Assembly (NCBI GenBank): GCA_934098745.1
Contig: CAKOPG010000017.1
Span: 1-30,219, forward strand
Reading direction: 5' to 3'
DNA: 30,219 nt
Source of the DNA: an uncultured Bacilli bacterium
GTDB lineage: Bacteria > Bacillota_I > Bacilli_A > RF39 > UBA660
Under the pieces are notes generated by a model. The model was not told where the DNA came from, ran no database searches, and saw only the letters and a program-made list of their open reading frames with translations. Both the position numbers and the translations under genes were made by a program. Of the stretch, positions 6,551 to 15,759 are shown piece by piece. Position 1 is the first letter of the stretch, and each line of letters starts with the position of its first letter.

Positions 6551-9262
6551 TTATTTAGTTATTTCTTTAAGAGATTTTTTTAATTCAGCTAAATATTTTT
6601 CTAAGTCTTTAGCATCGGTACCGCCACCTTGAGCAAATAATTGGTTTCCTCCCCCATTGCCAGAACATTTAGTAGATAGTTCTTTAACGATATTGCCACA
6701 ATGAATGTTTGGATTATCGAGGTTAGTTTTGCAAATGATATTAACACTACCTTTATTAATGTTGGCAAGAAGGACAAATAAGTTATCAATTTGATTGGTA
6801 AGGGCATCGACGAATTGTTTTAGGTTCTTAACTTCATAATCTTCGGTGGTAGCAATAATTATATTAATATCATTTATTTGTTCTTTTATTTTGATAAATT
6901 TATCTAGGTCATTTAATGATTTTTGAGCTAGATTATCATTAATTGATTTTTCTAATTTTTTTATAGATAATTTTAATCTTTCTAATTGTTCTTTGTAATA
7001 AATTACATCGTCATAGCTATCTAATACTTGAGCATTAATATTGAAATCAAAATCGAAACAATATGATACTTCAGAAGCCTCAGCCTTTTCAATTAATTCT
7101 TTTGATTTAGTTAGTAATTTGGTTATTTCTTCGGTATATGGTTTGGTTATTTTTTCTAATTCTTTGGCAATATTACTACCAGTTGTTCCTTCAATTCTGT
7201 AGGTATCACTACCTTTATTTTCTACTTTCAAGATAGCTAAAGAACCAATTTCTTGGGTATTTTTAACATGCGTTCCACCACATAATTCAATTGAATCTCC
7301 AATTTTAACTACACGTACTATATCATCATATTTATCTTCAAATAAGGCCATTGCTCCAACTTTTTTAGCTTCTTCTTTAGCCATATATTCAATTTCGGTA
7401 TCTATACATTTAGCAATTTCATTATTTACTTGATGTTCTAATTCAATTATTATTTTATCAGATAATTTACCACGGTATGTAAAATCGAATCTAAATGTAT
7501 GTTCATCAACTTTACTACCTGCTTGATGAACGGTATCACCTAGAAGACGTTGAAGGGTTTTTTGAACCAAATGAGTAGCGGAATGATTTCTAGTTGTGGC
7601 GGTCCTTTTTTCTTCATCAACGTGAGCAATAATGCTTTCTCCTTTGTTAATAATTCCTTGGGTAACTTTTACTTTTATTAGGTGTTGCTTGTTAGGGCAT
7701 TTAATAACGTCTAAAACTTCAAGGTAACAACTGTTATTTTTTAGGTATCCTTTATCAGCTACTTGACCACCACTTTCAGCATAGAATGGATTATCTTCAA
7801 GAAATATATAGCATTCAGTATTACATTTTTCAACGAATTTATCATTTTTTATAATATCTTTAATGTGCGTTTTGATTTCTTTAGTATTGTATCCGACAAA
7901 ATTACTTTTTTCTTTGTAATTTAGTAATAATTCATTTTGAATATTCATACTAGAAGCAACTTTACGATTTTGACGAGCTTTTTCTTTTTGAAGATTCATA
8001 TATTTGATAAATCCAGCATTATCTACGATAAAACCACGTTCACTGGCACATTCTTCAGTAAGTTCGATAGGATAACCAAAGGTATCATATAATTTAAAGG
8101 CATCAGCACCACTAATGATTTTTTCTTGATTATTTTTAAATATTTCTTCTAAACGTTTTTCACCTTGAAGAAGAGTTTTTTGAAATAGTTCTTCTTCTTT
8201 AGTAACTAGATCTTTGATTAAGGGACGATTTTTCTCTAAATCAGAGTAAATTTCACGATAATTATCTATAACAACATCTACTAATGAGGCCATAAAGGTA
8301 TGAGAAATATTTAATTTTCTTCCCATACGTGAGGCTCTTCTTAGTAATCTTCTTAAAACATATCCACGACCATAGTTTTCAAAGGATGCACCATCTGATA
8401 AGGCAAAAGTAATAGTTCTGATATGATCTGCTATAACTTTAAATTCCATTTGACCAAGATATTTTACAAGGGCAACTTCTTCAATAGCATGCATAATTGG
8501 CATAAATAAATCTGTTTCATAGTTTGTTTCAGTATTTTGAATAATGCATGCCATTCTTTCTACGCCCATACCAGTATCGATATTTTTACTAGGTAATTCT
8601 TGATATTTGTCACGAGGAACGCCTTCTTTAGCGTTGAATTGGCTAAATACGTTATTCCAAATTTCAATATAACGATCATTCTCAATTTCTTGTTCTAATA
8701 ATTTTATTCCTTGTTTATCTTTATCATATTTAGGCCCACGATCATAAAATATCTCAGAATCTGGACCACATGGTCCCTCACCTATTTCCCAAAAGTTTCC
8801 TTCTAGTTTAATAATATGGTTTTTAGGCATACCTAAAGAGAGCCATTTGTTATAAGCCTCAGTATCTTCTGGATATACGGTAACATATAATTTTTCTTTG
8901 TCAAAGCCAAAGTATTTAGGACTTGTTAGTAACTCCATCGCCCAAGTAAGAGCTTCATCTTTAAAATAGTCTCCAATTGAAAAGTTACCAAGCATTTGAA
9001 AAAATGTATGATGACGAGCGGTAATACCAACGGATTCAATGTCTCCTGTACGAATACATTTTTGACAACTTGTCATTCTTCTATTTTGGGGAACAATTGT
9101 ACCGTCGAAGTATTTTTTTAGTGGCGTTACACCAGCATTAATCCATAAGACTGTTGGATCATCATGAGGAATAAGACTTGCCGATTCTATTTCAGCATGG
9201 CCTCTTTCTTTAAAAAAGTTAATATACATTCTAATAATTTCATTTCCAGTTAATTTTTTCAT
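6551..9262 (-). CDS. alaS: Alanyl-tRNA synthetase
   Basis: This class II synthetase charges tRNA-Ala and hydrolyses mischarged Ser/Gly. The order is an N-terminal catalytic core (starting ITGNEIIRMYINFFKERGH-like), the tRNA-recognition region, an editing domain with zinc-site HSATH and CGGTH, and a C-terminal DHHA1 domain ending in the glycine-rich GGGGNQLFAQGGG-type loop. At 903 aa it is slightly longer than the usual 870-880. It follows cmk by two bases and lies under the T-box leader at 10053-10260, whose specifier reads GCU. A tRNA-Ala(TGC) substrate with the G3-U70 identity pair is at 26050-26126. Confidence 0.98.
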   Translation of the reverse strand: MKKLTGNEIIRMYINFFKERGHAEIESASLIPHDDPTVLWINAGVTPLKKYFDGTIVPQNRRMTSCQKCIRTGDIESVGITARHHTFFQMLGNFSIGDYFKDEALTWAMELLTSPKYFGFDKEKLYVTVYPEDTEAYNKWLSLGMPKNHIIKLEGNFWEIGEGPCGPDSEIFYDRGPKYDKDKQGIKLLEQEIENDRYIEIWNNVFSQFNAKEGVPRDKYQELPSKNIDTGMGVERMACIIQNTETNYETDLFMPIMHAIEEVALVKYLGQMEFKVIADHIRTITFALSDGASFENYGRGYVLRRLLRRASRMGRKLNISHTFMASLVDVVIDNYREIYSDLEKNRPLIKDLVTKEEELFQKTLLQGEKRLEEIFKNNQEKIISGADAFKLYDTFGYPIELTEECASERGFIVDNAGFIKYMNLQKEKARQNRKVASSMNIQNELLLNYKEKSNFVGYNTKEIKTHIKDIIKNDKFVEKCNTECYIFLEDNPFYAESGGQVADKGYLKNNSCYLEVLDVIKCPNKQHLIKVKVTQGIINKGESIIAHVDEEKRTATTRNHSATHLVQKTLQRLLGDTVHQAGSKVDEHTFRFDFTYRGKLSDKIIIELEHQVNNEIAKCIDTEIEYMAKEEAKKVGAMALFEDKYDDIVRVVKIGDSIELCGGTHVKNTQEIGSLAILKVENKGSDTYRIEGTTGSNIAKELEKITKPYTEEITKLLTKSKELIEKAEASEVSYCFDFDFNINAQVLDSYDDVIYYKEQLERLKLSIKKLEKSINDNLAQKSLNDLDKFIKIKEQINDINIIIATTEDYEVKNLKQFVDALTNQIDNLFVLLANINKGSVNIICKTNLDNPNIHCGNIVKELSTKCSGNGGGNQLFAQGGGTDAKDLEKYLAELKKSLKEITK

Positions 9263-9264
9263 TA

Positions 9265-9918
9265 TTATTCCTCCTTTAAATATGTAGCAATAATATCTAT
9301 TTCTTCGTCTACTGATAAATTGCTTGAATCTATATATATTTGATCTTCTGTACGCATTAGTGAGCCTACTTCTTTATGCATATCATTATAGTCACGATCT
9401 TTAATATTTTTTAAAACTTCTTCATAAGTCATATCAATACCTTTTTCTTGATTTTCTAGATATCTTCTTTTAGCACGTGTTTCTAGGGAAGCATCTAGGT
9501 AAAATTTATACTGTGCATTGGGGAATACTACAGTAGTAATGTCTCGTCCTTCCATAACGACATCTTTGCCTTCGGCAATTTTTCTTTGAATGTCTACCAT
9601 TGTTTCACGTACTTCTTTGATACTGGAAATTGGTGAAACGATCTCAGTTACTTCTTTACTACGAATTTCTTTAGTAACGTCTTCTCCATCTAGGAAAACA
9701 CGACCATCTTCAAATAATTCAATATTAATTTTTTTAGCTAGAGCAATTATTTTCTCTTTGTCATTAATATCTATTCCTTCTTTTAAAGTTTTTAGAGCTA
9801 GAGAACGATATGTTGCTCCAGTATCTATATTTACTAAATTATATCTTTTAGATAGTTCTTTAGCAAGAGTTCCTTTTCCACTACCTGCTGGGCCATCAAT
9901 TGCTATTATTTTATTCAT
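9265..9918 (-). CDS. cmk: Cytidylate kinase
   Basis: It phosphorylates CMP and dCMP to the diphosphates with ATP. The P-loop GPAGSGKGT lies at residues 9-17, GRDITTVVFPNA is the family's CMP-binding region, and KRRYLENQEKG fits the lid. The length of 217 aa is usual. The ATG has a TAAGGAGGA site in front. In most Firmicutes cmk precedes an rpsA-like gene; here it precedes alaS by two bases and shares the alanine T-box leader, an unusual regulatory partner. Confidence 0.96.
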   Translation of the reverse strand: MNKIIAIDGPAGSGKGTLAKELSKRYNLVNIDTGATYRSLALKTLKEGIDINDKEKIIALAKKINIELFEDGRVFLDGEDVTKEIRSKEVTEIVSPISSIKEVRETMVDIQRKIAEGKDVVMEGRDITTVVFPNAQYKFYLDASLETRAKRRYLENQEKGIDMTYEEVLKNIKDRDYNDMHKEVGSLMRTEDQIYIDSSNLSVDEEIDIIATYLKEE

Positions 9919-10052
9919 ATTTTTTTCCTCCTTATTTTATATAGAATTTTTATAATTTGTAATTAATACTTGTGAATATAAATACAGAAAGTTATTGGTA
10001 TTTTTCAATATATGTTAGATATTAAATATTTTTGATTTTTATATAGTAATAT

Positions 10053-10096
10053 AAAAAGCGAATTAAAACATTCTTTTTAGGAACGAATTAATCCGC
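10053..10096 (-). terminator. T-box regulatory terminator
   Basis: GCGGATTAATTCGTTC pairs across a 7-base loop with GAATGTTTTAATTCGC (16 positions, two mismatches, two G-U pairs), then TTTTT. It uses part of the T-box motif, so it is mutually exclusive with the antiterminator. Confidence 0.85.
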
Positions 10097-10260
10097 GGTA
10101 CCATCCTAATTATACATAAAATAATGTATAACTTAATTTAGATAACGGCTTGGCCGGTGATGATTGGTCACATTTATAAAAGGAGCTTCAAGTATATATG
10201 TTTTATCTATTTACACCAACCATAGATTCTCTTTGAAAATTATATACTCTACTTATCTTT
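10053..10260 (-). promoter_or_regulatory. Alanine-specific T-box riboswitch upstream of cmk-alaS
   Basis: Reading the minus strand, Stem I has AAAAG pairing with CUUUU at its base and AGUAUAUA pairing with UAUAUACU above, enclosing a specifier loop UGAAGCUC with codon GCU (10186-10184). The conserved AGAGA and GGUUGGUG distal elements follow the usual order. The T-box motif AGGATGGTACCGCGG is at 10107-10093, and CGUUCCU at about 10085-10079 closes the antiterminator. Uncharged tRNA-Ala should pair with both the codon and UGGU. A competing terminator lies at 10058-10096. The leader starts 13 bases past yneF, so its promoter must lie within yneF or further upstream; none is obvious. Confidence 0.93.
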
Positions 10261-10272
10261 TACATTCTTTTA

Positions 10273-10482
10273 TTACATAAATTTATTCATTTGTTTCATC
10301 ATTTGATTAACTTGTTTTTGTGAAGGGGTCCTTCCCATACCACTCATCATGGCTTTAATCATTTGTTCATTGATAGGGGGATTTTTCTTTAGGTATTTTT
10401 GCATGTAGTTTCTAGCAATAAAGAAACCGGCTACGCCACCTACGATTAATCCAATTAATAAATATAATATATCTTTTAGCAT
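10273..10482 (-). CDS. yneF: YneF family (UPF0154) membrane protein
   Basis: This 69-aa protein has one N-terminal membrane helix (LLIGLIVGGVAGFFIARNYM) followed by a Lys/Met/Gln-rich cytoplasmic tail with NPPINEQMIKAMMSGMGRTPS, the conserved YneF segment. The function is unknown. It lies 23 bases after sirA, as yneF follows yneE/sirA in B. subtilis, with an AAGGACG ribosome binding site. The T-box leader starts immediately downstream, so readthrough from yneF into the cmk-alaS leader is possible. Confidence 0.9.
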   Translation of the reverse strand: MLKDILYLLIGLIVGGVAGFFIARNYMQKYLKKNPPINEQMIKAMMSGMGRTPSQKQVNQMMKQMNKFM

Positions 10483-10505
10483 TTTATACGTCCTTTCTTA
10501 GTTAA

Positions 10506-10943
10506 TTATACTAAACTTAGGTTATTTTGTCTATCTTTATTTAATGAATCAAGCCAAAAATAGTCTTTGTTCTTAAAGTCACAGATAAATATATTATCTA
10601 GATAAACGTGTAAATCATTTAGAAAGACAGAATAAATATCATTAGTTTTAAGAATTATACAGGTAGAATTTACAATTAGCTTATTATATTTTTCATTAAT
10701 TATAAGATGGACATTATTATCCCTTTTGTAGTTGGGATTTTTTTTGTTGATACTATAAATGTATTCATTAATAGCTAACTTATTATATTCTAAAGCAAAT
10801 TTTTGATAATATTTATAACTCATTAACATATCATATTCTTTGGTATAATATAATTCTTCAATGATTTTATACATTTTATAAGGCCATTTTTTATAGATAT
10901 AAGCAAAATATTTATTAATTTTAAAGATAAAATAAGTACGCAT
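10506..10943 (-). CDS. sirA: SirA-like sporulation inhibitor of replication
   Basis: In B. subtilis SirA binds DnaA domain I at the onset of sporulation and blocks new rounds of replication. This 145-aa protein matches SirA in length, in its aromatic-rich start (MRTYFIFKINKYFAYIY) and in the C-terminal pattern IFICDFKNKDYFWLD, comparable with the Bacillus LAMDFNSERYGWLN ending. It is Lys/Tyr/Asn-rich and has no membrane segment. The order tkt-sirA-yneF is the same as in B. subtilis, which strengthens the call. GGTGAT precedes the ATG, TATAAT lies at 10967-10962, and a perfect Spo0A-type box is at 10984-10993. The homology is from memory, not a search. Confidence 0.75.
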   Translation of the reverse strand: MRTYFIFKINKYFAYIYKKWPYKMYKIIEELYYTKEYDMLMSYKYYQKFALEYNKLAINEYIYSINKKNPNYKRDNNVHLIINEKYNKLIVNSTCIILKTNDIYSVFLNDLHVYLDNIFICDFKNKDYFWLDSLNKDRQNNLSLV

Positions 10944-10961
10944 AACATCACCAATAATAAT

Positions 10962-10993
10962 ATTATACTTATTGGATAAAATATTTTGTCGAA
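10962..10993 (-). promoter_or_regulatory. sirA promoter with Spo0A-type box
   Basis: The sequence TTTTGTCGAA (plus strand, 10984-10993) is a full match to the TTTGTCRAA Spo0A box and abuts the tkt stop codon. On the minus strand TATAAT follows at 10967-10962, spaced about like an activated promoter. B. subtilis sirA is known to be under Spo0A control; control here is inferred. Confidence 0.6.
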
Positions 10994-12964
10994 TTAAATA
11001 CTATTTTTTATTTTAATAATAATACTTGGAATATCCAATTCAAATTCTTGTAATATTTCTTCCGGTGTTCCACCTTTACCAAAGGTAGTAATGTTTATGA
11101 TATCTTCTTCATTTTTGACTAATTTATAATATGTTGGGTCATTGGAGAATTCAATAACCATACGTTTATAGCCTTTTGGAAGAACTTGATTTTGATATTC
11201 TTTAGATTGTTTTAAAAATTCATTGATATTAGGCATTGAAACAATTCTCGATTCAATAAAATTCTTTAGTAATTCTTGCTTTAATTTCATAGCAAGGGTT
11301 ACTTCAGAGCCTGAAGCTATAAGAATGACATCTAATCTATTTTTTACTTCGCTAATGACATAACCACCAAGAGAGGTTTCTTCAACACTTGTATATTTAT
11401 AACTTTCAGTTGGTTTTTTTGATATAACTAGAGCACTTGGTTTTTTGTTTTTTAAAATTAGTTGCCAAGCTCCAATTAATTCTTTATAATCACATGGACG
11501 ATAAACATCTAAATTAGGGATTGTTCTTAGCATTGCTAATTGTTCTATTGGTTGATGAGTTTTTCCATCTTCGCCAATAAGAATACTGTCATGGGTAAAT
11601 ATATAAGTTACTGGTAAATTCATAAGTGCGGTATTTCTTAATGATGGCTTTAGGTAATCAGCAAAAGTTAAGAATGTTGAACCAAAACATCTGATATTGG
11701 TTAGGGCAATACCATTTAATATAGCTCCCATAGCATTTTCTCTAACTCCAAACTCAATATTTTTGCCACTATAATTGGTAATGCTATAATCGCCACCATT
11801 TTTTAGATAGGTTTTGGTAGATAATGATAAATCAGCTGAGCCGCCAATAAAACGATCTATAAAAGCTGAAATGACATTCATTATTTGAAAATTGATATCA
11901 CGCATTGGTTTATCTAAGAATAATTTTTCACGATCAATTACTTTATCTAAATCTAAGACAATATCTTCATCATTTATTAAATCGTTTAATGACTCTATTT
12001 GCTTATCTTCAGCTTCTTCAAGATATTTTTTATAGTCTTGGTACCATTCATCATAGGCACCTTCATTTCTTGCACGGACATTTTTTCTAATATTATTGGT
12101 ATTTTCTTCATCAACGGTGAATGGTTTAGTGCCTTTTAGTTTAATTCTTATTTCGTGAAGATCATCTTCATCTAATTTGCCATGTATTTTATTAGTATTT
12201 TCATATATTGAATACTTACCTAGAATTGTGTTTACAATGATTAAGGTTGGAAGTTTACTCTTGTTTGCTTCATTTAGAGCTTTATCTATTTCGGATAATT
12301 TTTCACCATTTTTGACAATTAAAACATTCCAGCCAAGGGCCACATACATATCTGCTAAGCGATCATTGTAGTCTTTATCTAATGGCCCATCTAAAGTCAT
12401 TTTGTTAGCATCATATAAAACTATTAAGTTATTTAATTTATACGTTCCAGCAAGAGCAGCAGCTTCATATGAAATACCTTCCATTAAATCACCATCGCTA
12501 CACAAGGTATAAATATTATAATTAAAAAGGGTTATTTTTTTGGTGTTATATTTGCTTTCTAGATGTTTTTCAGCAATAGCCATACCTACAGCAGTAGCAA
12601 AACCTTGTCCTAAAGCCCCAGTAGTGGCTTCAATTCTTCTTTCTACATTTAATTCTGGATGTCCTTTGGCGGGAGAATTTATATGTCTAAACTTTTTTAA
12701 TTCTTCCATCGTAAAATCTTCTGTTATAGCATACTCGGTAGCATATAGTAAGGCCGAAGCATGCCCTGCTGATAAAACAAATCTATCTCGGTTACACCAT
12801 GTTGGATTATCAAAGTCATAAACCATATGATTAGCAAATAATGAATACATTATGGGGGCAGCACTTAAAGCTATTCCTGGATGACCACTGTTAGCATTAT
12901 GAATCATATCAAGAGATAAAAGTCTTATATCATCAATCATTCTTTTTTCATTTATTTTTGACAT
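10994..12964 (-). CDS. tkt: Transketolase
   Basis: This thiamine-diphosphate enzyme of the pentose phosphate pathway transfers two-carbon units between sugar phosphates. The N-terminal HNANSGHPGIALSAAP motif, the ThDP/Mg site CSDGDLMEGISYEAA, and the central-domain IEFGVRENAMGAILNGIAL (catalytic Glu) are all visible, with a C-terminal regulatory domain. At 656 aa it is full length. It has its own promoter at 12988-13016 and an AGGTA site before the ATG. sirA and yneF follow, as in Bacillus. Confidence 0.97.
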   Translation of the reverse strand: MSKINEKRMIDDIRLLSLDMIHNANSGHPGIALSAAPIMYSLFANHMVYDFDNPTWCNRDRFVLSAGHASALLYATEYAITEDFTMEELKKFRHINSPAKGHPELNVERRIEATTGALGQGFATAVGMAIAEKHLESKYNTKKITLFNYNIYTLCSDGDLMEGISYEAAALAGTYKLNNLIVLYDANKMTLDGPLDKDYNDRLADMYVALGWNVLIVKNGEKLSEIDKALNEANKSKLPTLIIVNTILGKYSIYENTNKIHGKLDEDDLHEIRIKLKGTKPFTVDEENTNNIRKNVRARNEGAYDEWYQDYKKYLEEAEDKQIESLNDLINDEDIVLDLDKVIDREKLFLDKPMRDINFQIMNVISAFIDRFIGGSADLSLSTKTYLKNGGDYSITNYSGKNIEFGVRENAMGAILNGIALTNIRCFGSTFLTFADYLKPSLRNTALMNLPVTYIFTHDSILIGEDGKTHQPIEQLAMLRTIPNLDVYRPCDYKELIGAWQLILKNKKPSALVISKKPTESYKYTSVEETSLGGYVISEVKNRLDVILIASGSEVTLAMKLKQELLKNFIESRIVSMPNINEFLKQSKEYQNQVLPKGYKRMVIEFSNDPTYYKLVKNEEDIINITTFGKGGTPEEILQEFELDIPSIIIKIKNSI

Positions 12965-12987
12965 ATTTCTTACCTACTTTCTAGTTA

Positions 12988-13016
12988 ATTATATCATAAC
13001 TTAAAAATGTTTTAAA
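12988..13016 (-). promoter_or_regulatory. Promoter of tkt
   Basis: Minus strand: TTTAAA at 13016-13011, a 17-bp spacer ending in TGA, then TATAAT at 12993-12988 (extended -10). Confidence 0.65.
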
Positions 13017-13162
13017 GATTTTTATTATAATTGATTAAATAAAGATAATATATCTTAACAGTAAGAATAAATTATATTTGATAAGAGAATTAATTTTGAA
13101 AATAGAAATTTAATTGGCAAATTTGTTTAAGTTTGTTATGGTATTAGCTTTCTAAATTATAT

Positions 13163-13194
13163 TAAAGAAAAAAACCAATCAAAGATGATTAGTT
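13163..13194 (-). terminator. Terminator of the rplS-rpmF operon
   Basis: On the minus strand AACTAATC and GATTGGTT pair across six bases (one G-U), followed by TTTTTTT. The 5' arm contains the rpmF stop codon. Confidence 0.8.
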
Positions 13195-13368
13195 TGCTTT
13201 TTCTAATTTATTAACTCCTTTATAAAATCCGCATTTATCACAGATTCTGTGAGGTCTTATCATTTCACCACAATTAGGGCATTTTACTAGACCGTTTGCA
13301 GTAACTTTATAATGAGTTCTTCTCATATTTTTTCTTGTTTTACTAATTTTTCTAAATGGAACTGCCAT
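13189..13368 (-). CDS. rpmF: 50S ribosomal protein L32
   Basis: This 59-aa large-subunit protein was found by translating the minus strand below DUF177. It opens MAVPFRKISKTRKNMRRTHY, the L32 N-terminus, and has two zinc-type CxxC pairs (CPNC at residues 30-33, CDKC at 43-46), so it is the zinc-binding form. A perfect AAGGAGGAAG site precedes the ATG at 13368, two bases past the DUF177 stop. DUF177-rpmF is a widely conserved pair. It is the last gene of the operon, and its stop lies in the terminator stem. Confidence 0.97.
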   Translation of the reverse strand: MAVPFRKISKTRKNMRRTHYKVTANGLVKCPNCGEMIRPHRICDKCGFYKGVNKLEKAN

Positions 13369-13370
13369 AT

Positions 13371-13847
13371 TTATTCTTCCTCCTTTGTTTTTAATAAATT
13401 ATCTAAATTGGCAAATGGATTATTTTGGTTATTTCTTATATTGTTGAATGTATCTTCAGAAATAACACGCCAACCATCTCCCGATAATTCAATATCTTCA
13501 TCAGTACTACGTACTTTTGAAGGAATTTCTACTAATATATTTTGCCATAAAACATCGGTAATATCAAGTATATTTTTATTTTTATCTAAAATTTCTTCTA
13601 GTTCTGTTTGAAAATTGTAATCAACTGGGGATAATGTCAAATCATCTTTTAGGGTCATAATTCCTTTTAAAGAAGCATTTATAGTAAGATTATAGTCTTC
13701 ATCAAAAGAAATAGTTCCTTTTAAATGGATGTCTTTTAAGTTATCAATTAAAGAATCTTTGTATAATTCATAAGGAATAGTTACTGTACTATCTATCTTT
13801 TGAGAATATATAGAATTATTTAATAATTTTGTAATATCTATTTGCAT
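13371..13847 (-). CDS. DUF177 (YceD/YlbN family) protein
   Basis: This 158-aa soluble protein has the C-terminal YceD hallmarks GDGWRVISE and NPFANLDNLL and an acidic middle. The family is linked to large-subunit or 23S rRNA accumulation, mainly because it lies next to rpmF, as it does here. The ATG overlaps the rbgA end by 10 bases, suggesting translational coupling, and rpmF starts two bases after the stop. The family assignment is good; the molecular function is not established. Confidence 0.85.
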   Translation of the reverse strand: MQIDITKLLNNSIYSQKIDSTVTIPYELYKDSLIDNLKDIHLKGTISFDEDYNLTINASLKGIMTLKDDLTLSPVDYNFQTELEEILDKNKNILDITDVLWQNILVEIPSKVRSTDEDIELSGDGWRVISEDTFNNIRNNQNNPFANLDNLLKTKEEE

Positions 13848-14740
13848 ACGATCACCGATTGACTTTCTTCATAATTGTCAAAAGTTACTTTTCCTAAATA
13901 ACCTTCACGTAGATCTTTTAAGACGGTATTATATACTTTATCATAATCAATTTCTTTATTTCTTATAGCTCCAATTTTATGGCCTATTTTATCTAAAATA
14001 TCAATCATATCAAGTTCTTTTTCAATATTATATCTTGTCTTAATATTTTGAGGATATTTTTTTAACATTGTGTTTATAATGTATATTGCTATTTCTTCTT
14101 TATCTAATATTTCTTCTTTAATTGCTGTCATTGAGGCAAGGTTTTTAGCAATTATTTCATTATCTAATCGTGGCCATAAAATTCCGGGAGTATCTAATAA
14201 TTCTATTTGATTATTAATTCTAATCCATTCAAGTTGTTTGGTTACTCCAGGTTTATTTCCGACATTTGTAGCTTTTTTTCCAACAAGTCTATTTATAAGA
14301 GTTGACTTTCCTACATTGGGAACTCCTAGTATTAAGGCTCTGGCTTTTCTTTCTTTTAATCCCTTTTCTTTTCTTTTATTGTTTAGCTCTTGTAATAAGT
14401 TATTAGTCTTTTTTAAGATAGGTTCTATATTAGGATTATTAATTAAATCTAAAGGTATAACTTGATATCCACTATTTTCATAGTACTTGATCCATTTATT
14501 TGTTTCTTCTAAATCACATAGATCTATTTTTGTCATTATTAAGATACGTGGTTTATTTTTAGTAAGTTCATCAATATCTTTATTTTTAGATGATTTAGGG
14601 ATACGGGCATCAATTACTTCATAGACAATATCAATTAGAGACAATTTTTCTTTGACTTCTCTTTTGGTTTTAGCCATGTGGCCAGGATACCAATTAAGAT
14701 TTGTAGAAATTGAATTTTGTTTTTCTTGATTCTTTGCCAT
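13838..14740 (-). CDS. rbgA: Ribosome biogenesis GTPase RbgA (YlqF)
   Basis: This is a circularly permuted GTPase needed for late 50S assembly. Motifs appear in permuted order: G4-type TKID (70-73), then G1 GVPNVGKST (139-147), G2 PGVT (164-167) and G3 DTPG (183-186). The N-terminal WYPGHMAKTKRE is diagnostic of RbgA/YlqF. The length is 300 aa. GGAGTATAGGA precedes the ATG. In B. subtilis rplS-ylqF are neighbours; here lepB lies between them. Confidence 0.96.
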   Translation of the reverse strand: MAKNQEKQNSISTNLNWYPGHMAKTKREVKEKLSLIDIVYEVIDARIPKSSKNKDIDELTKNKPRILIMTKIDLCDLEETNKWIKYYENSGYQVIPLDLINNPNIEPILKKTNNLLQELNNKRKEKGLKERKARALILGVPNVGKSTLINRLVGKKATNVGNKPGVTKQLEWIRINNQIELLDTPGILWPRLDNEIIAKNLASMTAIKEEILDKEEIAIYIINTMLKKYPQNIKTRYNIEKELDMIDILDKIGHKIGAIRNKEIDYDKVYNTVLKDLREGYLGKVTFDNYEESQSVIVCK

Positions 14741-14795
14741 TCCTATACTCCTTATTTTATAATAATACTATTTAATATATACTATACTATATATT

Positions 14796-15293
14796 TTATT
14801 TTACTTTCTTTATTGGCCAAAGGCTTATTTGAACACTACCTTTTATATCTTTTTCATCTATTAATCCGATAATTCTACTATCAGCAGAAACAGAACGATT
14901 ATCTCCTAGTACTAAGTATTTATTTTGAGGAATTTTTTCACAGTTGCAAATGCTTTTTAAAGTGAAATCATCTGTTTCAAAGTTATATTCACTATCGACT
15001 TCATGACCATCAATATACAACATATTGTTTCTGTATTCAATAGTTTCTCCCGGTAAACCAATTACCCTTTTAATAATTTCATTTTTGTCAACTTTAATTA
15101 CAACGATATCAAAACGTGAAATATCATTAAAACGATAATCTATTTTATTTAATAATAAAAGTTGTTTATCCTTTAGAGTTGGGACCATAGAATCTCCGGA
15201 AACAATAACTGGAGTAATAATAAATGTCCTTATTAAAACTACCACTACAATGATAACAATGTAAGGGATTAGTTCTTTAATAAATTTGTTCAT
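14796..15293 (-). CDS. lepB: Signal peptidase I
   Basis: This membrane serine protease cleaves signal peptides from exported proteins, which here would include the surface protein at 19624-20679. It has one N-terminal membrane helix (about residues 8-28), the catalytic serine in SGDSMVPTL (Ser35), the general-base lysine in IIKRVIGLPGE (Lys75) and box E GDNRSVSADSR. The length of 165 aa is typical of the small Gram-positive form. A GGAGGT site precedes the ATG. It sits between rplS and rbgA, a pairing common in Firmicutes. Confidence 0.96.
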   Translation of the reverse strand: MNKFIKELIPYIVIIVVVVLIRTFIITPVIVSGDSMVPTLKDKQLLLLNKIDYRFNDISRFDIVVIKVDKNEIIKRVIGLPGETIEYRNNMLYIDGHEVDSEYNFETDDFTLKSICNCEKIPQNKYLVLGDNRSVSADSRIIGLIDEKDIKGSVQISLWPIKKVK

Positions 15294-15334
15294 TTTACCT
15301 CCACATAATAAAGATAATAAACGAGAACTGTTTA

Positions 15335-15691
15335 TTATCTTCTTTCTTTAATCTTATATTGACTTTCTCTTGCTCTTAAGAAATATAATTTAGCTCTTCT
15401 AACTTTACCTTTTTTAACAACTTCGATTGAAGCAATATTTGGACTATTAACTGGAAATGTTCTTTCAACACCGATACCAGAAGATACTTTTCTAACGGTA
15501 AACGTTTCTGTTGCTCCAGTTCCTTTTCTAGCAATTACAACACCTTCGAAATTTTGAATTCTTTCTTTTTCTTTGCCACCTTTAACTTCGATAATTTTAC
15601 ATCCAACATTAACTGTGTCACCTACTCTAAATTCAGGAACGTTAGGGTTGATTTGCTTTTCAGTAATCTTTTCGATTAAATTCTTAGCCAT
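15335..15691 (-). CDS. rplS: 50S ribosomal protein L19
   Basis: This large-subunit protein lies at the subunit interface. PEFRVGDTVNV, RIQNFEGVVIARKG and the end KLYFLRARESQYKIKERR are diagnostic, and 118 aa is normal. It heads the rplS-lepB-rbgA-DUF177-rpmF operon under the promoter at 15760-15788. The usual upstream rimM-trmD are not here, so L19 has moved away from the rpsP operon at 2728-3000. Confidence 0.98.
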   Translation of the reverse strand: MAKNLIEKITEKQINPNVPEFRVGDTVNVGCKIIEVKGGKEKERIQNFEGVVIARKGTGATETFTVRKVSSGIGVERTFPVNSPNIASIEVVKKGKVRRAKLYFLRARESQYKIKERR

Positions 15692-15759
15692 CGTAATTCA
15701 CTCTCCTTTTTTAACCACAATCATATAAGTATAGTTACAGCGGATTGCTTCATCTAAAG

